A stretch of 8,622 bases of DNA from Desulfobacteraceae bacterium (GCA_030611815.1 JAUWPC010000138.1:1-8622); one strand, 5' to 3'; counted from the first letter of the stretch, positions 1 through 5,818 are shown. Notes: generated from the sequence alone by a model not told the origin. A program made the numbers and translations.

Positions 1-73
1 ATGTCTGAAGAAAAAAACCAGGTACATTTGATCAAAGATTTCCAAATGGTTGAAATCTATAAGGAGGTATTCC

Positions 74-640
74 ATGAGTGCCAAAGACAAAATAGATATG
101 GATATATTCCAGGTTGTTACCAAGGCCATTGCAGAGTCCGATAACTTGAGTATCATGGCCGACCATCTCACCCATCTCCTGGTCGGTGCGCTGGAAATCA
201 AGGCCTGCACAATTTTCGCCTTGAACCTTGACGCTGAAGAACTTGAAGTCCTGGCCACCTTTGGGTTGAGCACAGATTACACGAACAAGGGGCCTTTGCT
301 TGCTGATAAAAGCATCGGTTGTACGTTAAGGGGGGAGCCGGTTTTAATCAAAGATGTTAGAGATACAGACCTCCTCCAGTACCCTGAGGAGGCCAAAAAG
401 GAGGGGATCGGGAGCATGGCTTCTCTTCCCATCCTGCTTTATGGTGAATCAATAGGTGTTCTGCGGCTGTACCATCATGAGGTATGGGACATTTCGGACA
501 GGGATGTGAAATCTCTGCTTATTCTGGGTGAAAATATCGGACTTGCTATGATGTATACCCGTCTGGTCAATGCCTTGCAGTCTATCCATGAAACCATGAC
601 TACCTTGCCCAGCGACCTGGTACCACTGTTTAGAAAATGA
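74..640 (+). CDS. Single GAF-domain protein
   Basis: A 188-residue soluble protein that is almost entirely one GAF domain (about residues 12-165). Visible family blocks are FGLSTDYTNKG (63-73), LQYPEEAKKEGI (101-112) and an SIGVLRLY strand (126-133). There is no kinase, cyclase, HTH or membrane segment, so it probably binds a small ligand and acts through a partner; the ligand cannot be read from sequence. The reading frame is open back to a TTG at 50, but I chose ATG 74 because AAGGAGG lies at 61-67, six bases upstream. The conserved blocks sit at the same residue numbers as in the first GAF of the protein at 2043-3080, so the two are paralogues. It is followed by a 404-base gap before the next gene. 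Family assignment is firm; the role is unknown. Confidence 0.88.
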   Translation: MSAKDKIDMDIFQVVTKAIAESDNLSIMADHLTHLLVGALEIKACTIFALNLDAEELEVLATFGLSTDYTNKGPLLADKSIGCTLRGEPVLIKDVRDTDLLQYPEEAKKEGIGSMASLPILLYGESIGVLRLYHHEVWDISDRDVKSLLILGENIGLAMMYTRLVNALQSIHETMTTLPSDLVPLFRK

Positions 641-1044
641 CAGTTAATGATCTGTCTGCATGGAACACGGTACGGTTAAGATATCCAGGGATCCCTTCTC
701 AAGGATGTAATAGGCGCTAACTTAGACAGTTACCAATTGAGTCTTGTGTAAATCCGCCAAAGGCCGACAAGAAGCACAAGGAATTTTTTACAGTTCCCGG
801 GACGTGAGTGTTAGAAACGGTTTCCAAAGAATGAATGGTGCTTCAACTTTTTACTCACGCAAAGACGCAAGGCCACAAAGGTAAGAAACTATGAATGATG
901 GGGCTTCGCTGATAAAAGATGGCATTTTTCGGGTTGCGAATAGACTGTAGGTTTTCTTTGCGTTTTTGCGCCTTTGCGTGAGACCTTTTCTGTTCCGGTT
1001 TATCCGGGCTTAGGGAAACAAAAAATACATAGGAGGCAAAGATT
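641..1044. other. Intergenic stretch containing an inverted-repeat element
   Basis: Between the GAF gene and the cNMP-binding gene I find no credible coding sequence. A minus-strand reading frame crossing 855-1118 is a by-product of the repeat and of the antisense of the next gene. The only clear structure is the inverted repeat at 854-982. The first 200 bases hold small palindromes (a GGGATCCC core near 689-696 and CCCGGG near 797) but no hairpin followed by a T-run. Confidence 0.6.
854..982. repeat. 129-bp inverted-repeat element with CTCACGCAAAG ends
   Basis: The left arm (854-880) begins CTCACGCAAAGACGCAA. The right arm (956-982) is its reverse complement with 22 of 27 positions matching, and a 75-base spacer lies between. 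The arms are built from imperfect heptamer-like units of the CGCAAAG type. No transposase is present. The flanks, ACTTTTTA on the left and ACCTTTTC on the right, are similar but do not make a clean target duplication. Arms of this CGCAAAG style are, as general knowledge, scattered in many anaerobe genomes. Whether this copy moved as a unit or is a folded structural element is open. It ends 48 bases before the Shine-Dalgarno site of the next gene, so it could fold in that gene's leader. Confidence 0.7.
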
Positions 1045-1407
1045 ATGTTTATCAAAGAGGCAGAGGTATTCAAGGGCATTCCTTCGCATGTTATGAATGA
1101 GATCGCTGAACATGTCACTGTGGAGCGATTCCCTGCAGGACACGTGCTGTTTGAAAAGGGGAAATTTGCGGATACTCTTTATATCCTGGAAGACGGAGCA
1201 ATAGATATTTCCGTCAGGGGGGAAAAACTCCTTTCCCTTCCCGTGAATAAGCCGGGAGAGATGTTTGGCTGGTCCGCTCTCGTGGAACCGAATGAATATA
1301 CTGCTACAGCCCAATGTGTGAAGGAAAGTAAGGTAATCAAGGTTGATGGAGAGCTGCTGGCGCGGATATTTGAAAGGCATCCCTCGGAGAGGGCCTTACG
1401 GTTATGA
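1045..1407 (+). CDS. Cyclic-nucleotide-binding-domain protein, C-terminus lost by frameshift
   Basis: A 120-residue protein of the Crp-type cNMP-binding fold with no DNA-binding domain. The N-terminal helix VFKGIPSHVMNEIAEHV (8-24), the FPAGHVLFEKGKFADTLYILEDG strands (29-51) and a phosphate-binding-cassette-like KPGEMFGWSALVEPNEYTATA (69-89) are visible. In the cassette the Glu of the usual GE-x-AL motif is Trp76 and the Arg of the usual R-[ST]-A motif is Thr, so ordinary cAMP binding is doubtful. ATG 1045 follows AGGAGG (1031-1036). The protein stops abruptly after RHPSERALRL. The next reading frame continues with a typical C-terminal helix, so this copy is shortened by a one-base loss or a sequencing error near 1391-1394. 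The family is clear; whether the product works is not. Confidence 0.85.
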   Translation: MFIKEAEVFKGIPSHVMNEIAEHVTVERFPAGHVLFEKGKFADTLYILEDGAIDISVRGEKLLSLPVNKPGEMFGWSALVEPNEYTATAQCVKESKVIKVDGELLARIFERHPSERALRL

Positions 1408-1469
1408 AGCGTCTGGCCGGTGTGGTAGCTTCCAGGCTTGTGAGCAGCTATCAAGAAATCCTTGCGTGA
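1394..1469 (+). pseudogene. Out-of-frame C-terminal helix of the cNMP-binding protein
   Basis: Read two bases out of the upstream frame, this stretch gives GLTVMKRLAGVVASRLVSS and then YQEILA before TGA at 1467-1469. This is the amphipathic helix expected at the end of the cNMP-binding family, where a run like GxxVMKxLAxxVSxRL is normal. Adding one G to the AGGG run at 1390-1393 would restore ...HPSERGLTVMKRLAG... and a 141-residue product. ATG 1404 has no ribosome site of its own, so separate translation is unlikely. Confidence 0.75.
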
Positions 1470-1567
1470 CCCTTTAGACCATTCAAGTTTGGGAATATGC
1501 CCTAATCCCTTCACCCACTCAGCACAGGGGCTACCCACCGGGATCTGGCCGAGGCTGGGAAGAGAAA

Positions 1568-1684
1568 ATGGAGGAGGCCTTCGAGCAGATCACGAATCAT
1601 GTCTGGAGGGATCGAAAAAAGATCAATAAACTGATCAAGAAGTGGGGAAAAGTAGGCTCCAGTTTCGTCAATTGCGGTTGTTAA
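1568..1684 (+). CDS. Possible small basic protein or gene remnant
   Basis: The 38-codon frame reads MEEAFEQITNHVWRDRKKIN, then a lysine-rich helix-like segment (KLIKKWGKVG), and ends SSFVNCGC before TAA. It looks protein-like: amphipathic, with a sensible codon mix. The frame is open further upstream to 1478 without another ATG (it contains GSGRGWEEK before the Met), which suits a remnant of a longer gene better than an intact small gene. The ribosome-site match (GGGAAGAG) is weak. I do not recognise a family. Confidence 0.25.
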   Translation: MEEAFEQITNHVWRDRKKINKLIKKWGKVGSSFVNCGC

Positions 1685-1760
1685 GAAATGATCAATGAAA
1701 AGGTCACGTTTAGGTCTCCGGCTTTCTATTTTTTAGCTCTCTCCAAATACGAAGACAGGG

Positions 1761-1901
1761 ATGGAAAAGACGTTCAAATGGTGTGAGGTTTGTCTCCGCC
1801 GATTAATTAAGAAGAGGTTCTCAGAAATTGACGATACGCAGCCTCCAAGGAGGCTCTATGTCACTTTGGAGGCGCTCTTATTGTCTGAGATATCCTATTG
1901 A
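1761..1901 (+). CDS. Possible 46-residue protein with a CxxC motif
   Basis: The frame starts MEKTFKWCEVCLRRLIKKRF, passes through an acidic-proline segment (SEIDDTQPPRR) and ends LYVTLEALLLSEISY. Cys8 and Cys11 form a CxxC pair followed by a basic helix, as in small zinc-ribbon or nucleic-acid-binding peptides, but no second Cys pair is present. The upstream ACAGGG is a poor ribosome site. It overlaps the 1688-1786 frame, so at most one of the two is real. Function unknown. Confidence 0.25.
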   Translation: MEKTFKWCEVCLRRLIKKRFSEIDDTQPPRRLYVTLEALLLSEISY

Positions 1902-2042
1902 TCCAAAAGAACGAGGAGAAGGATGGAGTTTGTTAATGGCTATGATTGGATGAGATATCGAAAAGGGAATAACAAAGGAGTGCGGAGCATGCAGCAATAA
2001 TAATGCAAAACTCAAGTAAATATCGGCATGAAGGAGGAAAAT

Positions 2043-3080
2043 ATGAAAGATATAGAAAAACAATATTACAAATTATTTAAAGATTTTGTTGAAATCATTA
2101 ATTCAAGCTTAGATGTTTCTGAAGTATTAAATATGATCGCGGAAAATTTTGTAAAATCATTGAACATTAAAGCTTGTGCTATTTTTCTTCTCGACAGGAC
2201 TTGGAAGGCATTGAAAGTTCGTGCATCCTATGGCCTGAGCGATGCGTACCTAAATAAGGGGTCTTTAGATGCCAATAAAAGCATTGCAGAAACGCTGAAT
2301 GGAAAATCGGTAATGATTTATGATGTGACTAACGATTCTCGGATTCAGTACCCAGAAGAGGCGAAAAAAGAAGGCATTGCTTCGATCCTTTCCGTTCCAA
2401 TAACGGTTATGGGGAAAATAATTGGGGAGCTTAGATTATATACTGCAGAACCTTATGAATTCTCAGAAGATGAACGTGAATTTATTTCCGACCTGGCTGA
2501 CATGGGAGCTGTGGCTATTGACAGGGCACAATATTTCAGGTCGTTTAGAGATGTTAGTACGCTTATTAGCAAAAGCTTGGATCTCAATGAAGTCCTGGAC
2601 TCTATCACAACAAATCTTGCAAGATCGTTAATCACTAAAGGTTGTGCTATCTTCCTCTTAAGTAAGATAGAAAACAGGTTAAAGCTTAAGTCCTCCTATG
2701 GCCTGAGCGATGCATACCTAAATAAGGGACCGATCGATGCTGAAAAAAGCATTGCTGGGTGTTTGGATGGGAAACCGGTTTTTGTCCTTGATGCCACTAC
2801 AGACCCAAGGACTCAGTATGGGGCAGAAGCCGAAAAGGAAGGGATCGCTTCAATCTTTTCCGTTCCAATATCAGCGAAGGGACAAATAATTGGTGTTCTC
2901 AGAATATATACCGCAAAACCCCATGAATTTACTGAAAATGAAACTGAATTTATTTTTGGTATAACGGAAATGGGGGGTATTGCTATTGAGAATGCAAATA
3001 TGTATGACCAGTTGAAGGGTGAGCATGAAAAGTTGATAGACGACGCCATTAGGTGGTTTGAGTTTGGGAGAACGACATAG
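2043..3080 (+). CDS. Tandem GAF-domain protein
   Basis: A 345-residue soluble protein made of two GAF domains (about 10-163 and 167-320) and a short charged tail (EHEKLIDDAIRWFEFGRTT). Each domain carries SYGLSDAYLNKG (62-73 and 218-229), a KEGIASI block (109-115 and 265-271) and an [EV]LR[LI]YTA[EK]P strand (129-137 and 285-293). The repeat period is exactly 156 residues, which points to duplication within the gene. There is no enzymatic or DNA-binding output domain. ATG 2043 is preferred over the in-frame ATG 2028 because AAGGAGG (2031-2037) lies five bases before it and would fall inside the longer reading. It is a paralogue of the protein at 74-640. It probably senses a small molecule or redox state and works with a partner; the ligand is unknown. 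Confidence 0.88.
   Translation: MKDIEKQYYKLFKDFVEIINSSLDVSEVLNMIAENFVKSLNIKACAIFLLDRTWKALKVRASYGLSDAYLNKGSLDANKSIAETLNGKSVMIYDVTNDSRIQYPEEAKKEGIASILSVPITVMGKIIGELRLYTAEPYEFSEDEREFISDLADMGAVAIDRAQYFRSFRDVSTLISKSLDLNEVLDSITTNLARSLITKGCAIFLLSKIENRLKLKSSYGLSDAYLNKGPIDAEKSIAGCLDGKPVFVLDATTDPRTQYGAEAEKEGIASIFSVPISAKGQIIGVLRIYTAKPHEFTENETEFIFGITEMGGIAIENANMYDQLKGEHEKLIDDAIRWFEFGRTT
2226..2260 (+). repeat. First copy of 35-bp intragenic direct repeat
   Basis: Begins TCCTATGGCCTGAGCGATGC and ends TAAATAAGGG. It matches 2694-2728 with one difference (G versus A at a synonymous third position). It encodes SYGLSDAYLNKG in the first GAF domain. The flanking codons have diverged much more, so the near-identity suggests recent gene conversion or strong constraint. 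Confidence 0.85.
2694..2728 (+). repeat. Second copy of 35-bp intragenic direct repeat
   Basis: 34 of 35 bases match 2226-2260, 468 bp (156 codons) downstream and in the same frame. It encodes the same SYGLSDAYLNKG block of the second GAF domain. Confidence 0.85.
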
Positions 3081-3280
3081 GTTACATCCTGCTTGCGGGA
3101 ACTTCAAATTTCAAAAGGCAACACCACCTCCGCGCAGGCACATGTCATCTTTCAGAAGAGATATCAGTAGTCGGGGAACAAGGATAACACCTTTTCCGGA
3201 ATTGAGGGCCGGGGCGAGGGAGGGCGGAGATGCCAAGAAGGTGACCCGTTCAGCATGGGTTTCGATCCGCTCTGTCCATC

Positions 3281-4096
3281 TTACTCCAGCGCCCGATTCA
3301 GGCTTCCTGAAACATATCCCTCCAGGTCCAGGGCTATATGGATAAAGCCGATCTCTCTCAGTTTTTCTACAATCATTTTTCGCATCTGCGGCTCAGCTAC
3401 CCTGGCCATGTCCGGGACTTCCAGCTCGATCCTTGCCACGGAGCCGTGATGCCTTACTCTGAACTGCTTGAAGCCGTTAGCTGAGAGAAAGGCCTCCGCC
3501 TCATCTACCATCTTCAATTTTTCTTCGGTAATGGGATCTCCGTAAGGAATCCTCGATGCCAGGCACGCCATGGCAGGCTTGTCCCATGTTGGGAGAGCCA
3601 TCTCTTTTGATAAAAACCGGATCTCTTCCTTGGTGAGTTGGGCATCAATAAGGGGTTCGATGATGCCCATTTCCTCGGCCGCCTTTATCCCTGGTCGGTA
3701 ATCATCAAGGTCATCCAGATTGGCAGCAAGGGCTATGTGTCTGATGCCCCTCTCTTTTGCAATCTGATGAAGCTCTTGGGACAGGCGTTTTTTACAGTAA
3801 TAACACCTTTCAGGGTTGTTGGCTGAAAACTCCGGAATACTGACTTCATCAGATTCAAATACAATATGTTTTATACCTCGCTTTTTGACAAATTCGATCG
3901 CCTCTTCCAGTTCCCGGGAGGGATAGGTAGCAGAACTGGCCGTGGCCGCCAACACCCTCTTTCTTAAGACCTGATGAGCCACGGCCAACAAGAACGTGCT
4001 GTCCACACCCCCTGAAAATGCGATCAGCAGAGAATCAAGTTCCTCTAAATGTCGGCAGAGGCTTTCCTTTTTTAGTTTTGCGCTGCACCTGTTCAT
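3281..4096 (-). CDS. larE: LarE-type ATP-dependent sacrificial sulfur transferase
   Basis: A 271-residue cytoplasmic PP-loop enzyme. LarE adenylates and thiolates the pyridine dicarboxylate precursor of the nickel-pincer nucleotide cofactor, in known systems giving up the sulfur of its own cysteine. The PP-loop SGGVDST is at 28-34, the family CYYCKK at 98-103, and the catalytic-Cys motif CLASRIPYG at 178-186 (Cys178). There are no cysteines after it, which fits the single-Cys sacrificial type better than the cluster-bearing type. Length matches the family. ATG 4096 has only a weak ribosome site, but no better start is visible. Neither larB, larC nor a lactate-racemase-like larA is in the window. 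It faces away from the XRE-cupin side and converges with the tandem-GAF gene. A palindrome 75 bases upstream may control it. Confidence 0.9.
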   Translation of the reverse strand: MNRCSAKLKKESLCRHLEELDSLLIAFSGGVDSTFLLAVAHQVLRKRVLAATASSATYPSRELEEAIEFVKKRGIKHIVFESDEVSIPEFSANNPERCYYCKKRLSQELHQIAKERGIRHIALAANLDDLDDYRPGIKAAEEMGIIEPLIDAQLTKEEIRFLSKEMALPTWDKPAMACLASRIPYGDPITEEKLKMVDEAEAFLSANGFKQFRVRHHGSVARIELEVPDMARVAEPQMRKMIVEKLREIGFIHIALDLEGYVSGSLNRALE

Positions 4097-4170
4097 TACT
4101 CTATTTTTTAATGGTCTCGATACCCTATTTTAAGTTATGAAAGTGATATTTATCCTTATCCTCTAACCGG

Positions 4171-4192
4171 ACTCAAAATTTAGATTTTGAGT
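4171..4192. promoter_or_regulatory. Perfect 9-bp palindrome, candidate operator of larE
   Basis: ACTCAAAAT, a TTAG spacer, then ATTTTGAGT, with every base pair matched. There is no T-run after it on either strand, so it is unlikely to be a terminator. On the minus strand the arm nearest larE gives TTGAGT, a possible -35 element, with only a mediocre -10 candidate (ATAAAT) 17 bases on. Position and symmetry fit a dimeric repressor site; the regulator is unknown. Confidence 0.4.
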
Positions 4193-4208
4193 AATCCAAT
4201 ATTGTTTT

Positions 4209-4225
4209 ATACCACAATGTGGCAT
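4209..4225. promoter_or_regulatory. Palindromic CCACAATGTGG site, copy 1
   Basis: The core CCACA-A-TGTGG is a perfect 5-1-5 palindrome, with AT/AT matching further out. It lies about 115 bases upstream of the larE start. The nine bases ACAATGTGG recur at 4457-4465. It may be a protein-binding site; nothing in the window shows which protein binds. Confidence 0.3.
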
Positions 4226-4454
4226 TTAGTTCAAGTGTTTTTATTCATCTCGACCAAAATTGTCACAGGTTTTCTATGAGGACCGGACATCCTGCGCAGG
4301 GCCGGCTTTAAGTAAGCGGAAGTATCAAATATTCTTTTGAAGCTTCAGGATATATCCAATTGCAATCGCCATTTCGAGAGGGACACCTTCAATAATTCAA
4401 TTCTTGGCTTGCTATCTGCCCCATCACAGGAAAACTAATTTCTTGTTTTACGTC

Positions 4455-4468
4455 CTACAATGTGGTAT
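4455..4468. promoter_or_regulatory. ACAATGTGG site, copy 2
   Basis: Shares ACAATGTGG with copy 1 but has only partial dyad symmetry (TACAATGTGGTA). It lies about 80 bases upstream of the PP-loop remnant, so each of the two divergent loci has one copy in front of it. Confidence 0.25.
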
Positions 4469-4543
4469 TATTACATTTACGAAAAAAATCCATGCTTATT
4501 AACCCCACTCATTATTAATCGATGCCATAATTGATCAGGGGGG

Positions 4544-4720
4544 ATGATATTTAACAGAAAAAAGGAAAAGATAAAATGCCTGGGGCTCTTATCCGGAGGA
4601 TTGGATAGCACCCTTGCCTCCAAATTGATGTTGGAACAGGGGATTGAGGTCCATGCTATCAACTTCACTTTCCCTTTCTGTACCTGTACGCCGAAAAAGG
4701 CAGGAACCACCCGGAATTAA
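4544..4720 (+). pseudogene. Truncated PP-loop ATPase (thiouridylase-like) remnant
   Basis: The 58-codon frame contains KIKCLGLLSGGLDSTLASKL (9-28), then MLEQGIEVHAINFTFPFCTC (29-48) and PKKAG, and then breaks off with TTRN and TAA. SGGLDST is the ATP-binding PP-loop. The LGLLSGGLDS ... QGIEV.A.NF..PFC.C pattern is that of a family of predicted tRNA-sulfurtransferase-like (MnmA/ThiI-related) proteins that are normally several hundred residues long. The rest of the protein is absent: the XRE-cupin gene begins 62 bases later. It therefore looks like a 3' deletion with a junction near 4700-4710. It differs from the larE product in sequence and orientation, so it is not a local duplicate of it. 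The start ATG 4544 has G-rich sequence directly in front of it. Family name is inference. Confidence 0.72.
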
Positions 4721-4721
4721 A

Positions 4722-4753
4722 GCTAACCCCACGAGATCAGGCGCCAGGTTAGC
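4722..4753 (+). promoter_or_regulatory. Hairpin GCTAACC/GGTTAGC in front of the XRE-cupin gene
   Basis: A perfect 7-bp inverted repeat (4722-4728 and 4747-4753) with an 18-base spacer ends just before a TATAAT box and 29 bases before the gene start. Many XRE-cupin regulators control themselves, so this could be an autoregulatory operator. It is not followed by a T-run. Confidence 0.3.
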
Positions 4754-4755
4754 GC

Positions 4756-4761
4756 TATAAT
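4756..4761 (+). promoter_or_regulatory. Possible -10 box of the XRE-cupin gene
   Basis: A perfect TATAAT stands 21 bases before ATG 4783. No good -35 hexamer lies 16-18 bases upstream; that region is within the hairpin spacer, so an activator or a weak promoter is possible. If used, the leader would be very short and would start close to the AAAGGAG ribosome site. Confidence 0.35.
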
Positions 4762-4782
4762 ATTGTGAAAGGAGATTAGGAA

Positions 4783-5322
4783 ATGAACATGGACGAGCAA
4801 AAATCGGTCGGGCAACGAGTCAAGTTGGCCCGCAATGAAAGAGACCTTAGTGTCCAAAGACTGGCCAGCCTGTCGGGATGTTCGGCCGAGTACTTAGAAT
4901 GGGTTGAGGATGGTCAGGTTATTCCACCAGTCGCATTACTACTTCAACTGGCAAAAGCCTTACAACTCGATTCCGGTACCTTTCTCAAGGTTGACGACAT
5001 GCTCAATCAGCGTTTGGACGAAGCCGCGAAACGAACAAAACACTATTCCTACCAAACACTCACACCGCCTGAGACTGATAAGCATCTCATGGCTTTTTCG
5101 GTGACCGTCCCGCCAAAAACGTCCCACAAAGGAGTGGGCTATCGGCATGAAGGCGAGGAGTTGGTATACGTCCTTTCAGGTGAATTGGAGGTCGTTGTCG
5201 ATCAAGAGAAACGAAGTCTGGCTGAAAAAGAATCGTTCCGCTTCAACTCCAATCTCGATCACCACTTCTCAAATCCCGGTGACGTGGAGACCGAATTGCT
5301 CGTAGTTCTTTACCTGCCTTGA
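4783..5322 (+). CDS. XRE-family transcription regulator with C-terminal cupin sensor
   Basis: A 179-residue protein. Residues 9-66 are a Cro/C1-type helix-turn-helix (GQRVKLARNERDLSVQRLAS followed by LSGCSAEYLEWVEDG and a helix ending at KALQLD), which binds DNA. Residues about 103-178 are a cupin barrel with YRHEGEELVYVLSGELEV (120-137) and a second-motif segment FNSNLDHHFSNPGD (154-167). His122, Glu126 and His160 or His161 are candidate metal or ligand contacts. This architecture is typical of small-molecule-responsive regulators of catabolic or amino-acid genes. ATG 4783 follows AAAGGAG (4768-4774). No obvious target operon is adjacent: upstream is a pseudogene and downstream is an 0.8-kb gap, so it may act at a distance or on itself. 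Family assignment is firm; the effector is unknown. Confidence 0.9.
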   Translation: MNMDEQKSVGQRVKLARNERDLSVQRLASLSGCSAEYLEWVEDGQVIPPVALLLQLAKALQLDSGTFLKVDDMLNQRLDEAAKRTKHYSYQTLTPPETDKHLMAFSVTVPPKTSHKGVGYRHEGEELVYVLSGELEVVVDQEKRSLAEKESFRFNSNLDHHFSNPGDVETELLVVLYLP

Positions 5323-5816
5323 ACTTAGCGGTTCATTTACCGTTTTAGCCTTGGTAAAATTGCCCGGGAAAAGGTGACTGTCAGCCTGATGAATGGTCTA
5401 TAGGATCGAACCCTTAAAAGGAATGGCGGCAGTCCTATCCATTTCATTACCCGCCCTCACTTTAGCCATCTGTGGGATGGGGGACGCCCGTCAATAAATC
5501 ACTAACTCAATTTATGAAGGATGAATCAGGATCTCTCAGATAACGAGTTAGCTACCTATTCAAGACAAGGCGCCCTGGATGAAATAGACTATGACGGACA
5601 GGTTAGATCCAGTTAGTTTGTTTCGATAGCCTTTCCGGGTACCAAATTAAGAGGGCTTTTATATTCTGCACACTGGATACAAACATTAATACGGGTTTCA
5701 AGAGAATGGTAAATGCTTTTGTGAGGAAGGACCTTGCGGAAATCCGGTATTTTGGAAATAGGTTCGATGCGATCCCGGATCATTGGAGATCACAAAAGGG
5801 TAGATATGTCTAAACT
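5323..5816. other. Gene-poor stretch, possible remnants only
   Basis: No frame of useful length is present. A plus-strand frame is open from 5607 to 5813; its ATG at 5706 would give a 35-codon peptide (MVNAFVRKDLAEIRYFGNRF and onward) ending 5 bases before the mobile element at 5819. It looks mildly protein-like but has no ribosome site. Small inverted repeats (TTTACC/GGTAAA at 5336-5358, CTAACTC/GAGTTAG at 5502-5551) lack terminator features. Confidence 0.45.
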
Positions 5817-5818
5817 TA

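Larger units (their letters stand above)
1470..2042. other. 573-bp stretch of very small ORFs, probably decayed or non-coding
   Basis: No long frame is open on either strand. Several short plus-strand frames follow each other: 1568-1684 (38 codons), 1688-1786 (32), 1761-1901 (46) and 1923-2000 (25). Only the last has a fair Shine-Dalgarno match (GAGGAG at 1913-1918). A perfect AGCCTCC-AA-GGAGGCT palindrome sits near 1841-1856, inside the 46-codon frame. A minus-strand frame of 61 codons (1878-2063) has no ribosome site and covers the start signals of the next gene, so I reject it. The most likely reading is degraded former coding sequence plus the leader of the tandem-GAF gene. Confidence 0.5.
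4097..4543. other. Intergenic region between two divergent PP-loop loci
   Basis: This 447-bp AT-rich stretch has no coding sequence that I can support. It holds a perfect 9-bp palindrome (4171-4192), two copies of ACAATGTGG (4214-4222 and 4457-4465), and a self-complementary CCTGCGCAGG (4291-4300) inside a short GC-rich island. It must carry the larE promoter and probably carried that of the decayed PP-loop gene. Confidence 0.6.

Noticed and set aside
1..144. A 47-codon frame beginning with the first ATG of the window (MSEEKNQVHL...).
   Set aside because: It overlaps the well-supported GAF gene by 71 bases, has no visible ribosome site (the window starts there), and its second half is simply the GAF gene read out of frame. 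It could also be the end of an upstream gene; too little is visible to call it.
855..1118. Minus-strand frame of 87 codons with a SHAKAQKRK segment.
   Set aside because: Created by the CGCAAAG inverted repeat and the antisense of the cNMP-binding gene; no ribosome site or family.
1000..1538. Two overlapping minus-strand frames (126 and 119 codons).
   Set aside because: Both lie antisense to the cNMP-binding gene, which has clear domain motifs and a strong ribosome site.
3058..3345. Plus-strand frame of 95 codons after the tandem-GAF gene.
   Set aside because: Arg/Pro-rich, overlaps the end of the GAF gene and the end of larE in antisense; no ribosome site or family.
5502..5551. CTAACTC/GAGTTAG inverted repeat.
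   Set aside because: Seven base pairs with a 36-base spacer can easily occur by chance in an 800-base gap.
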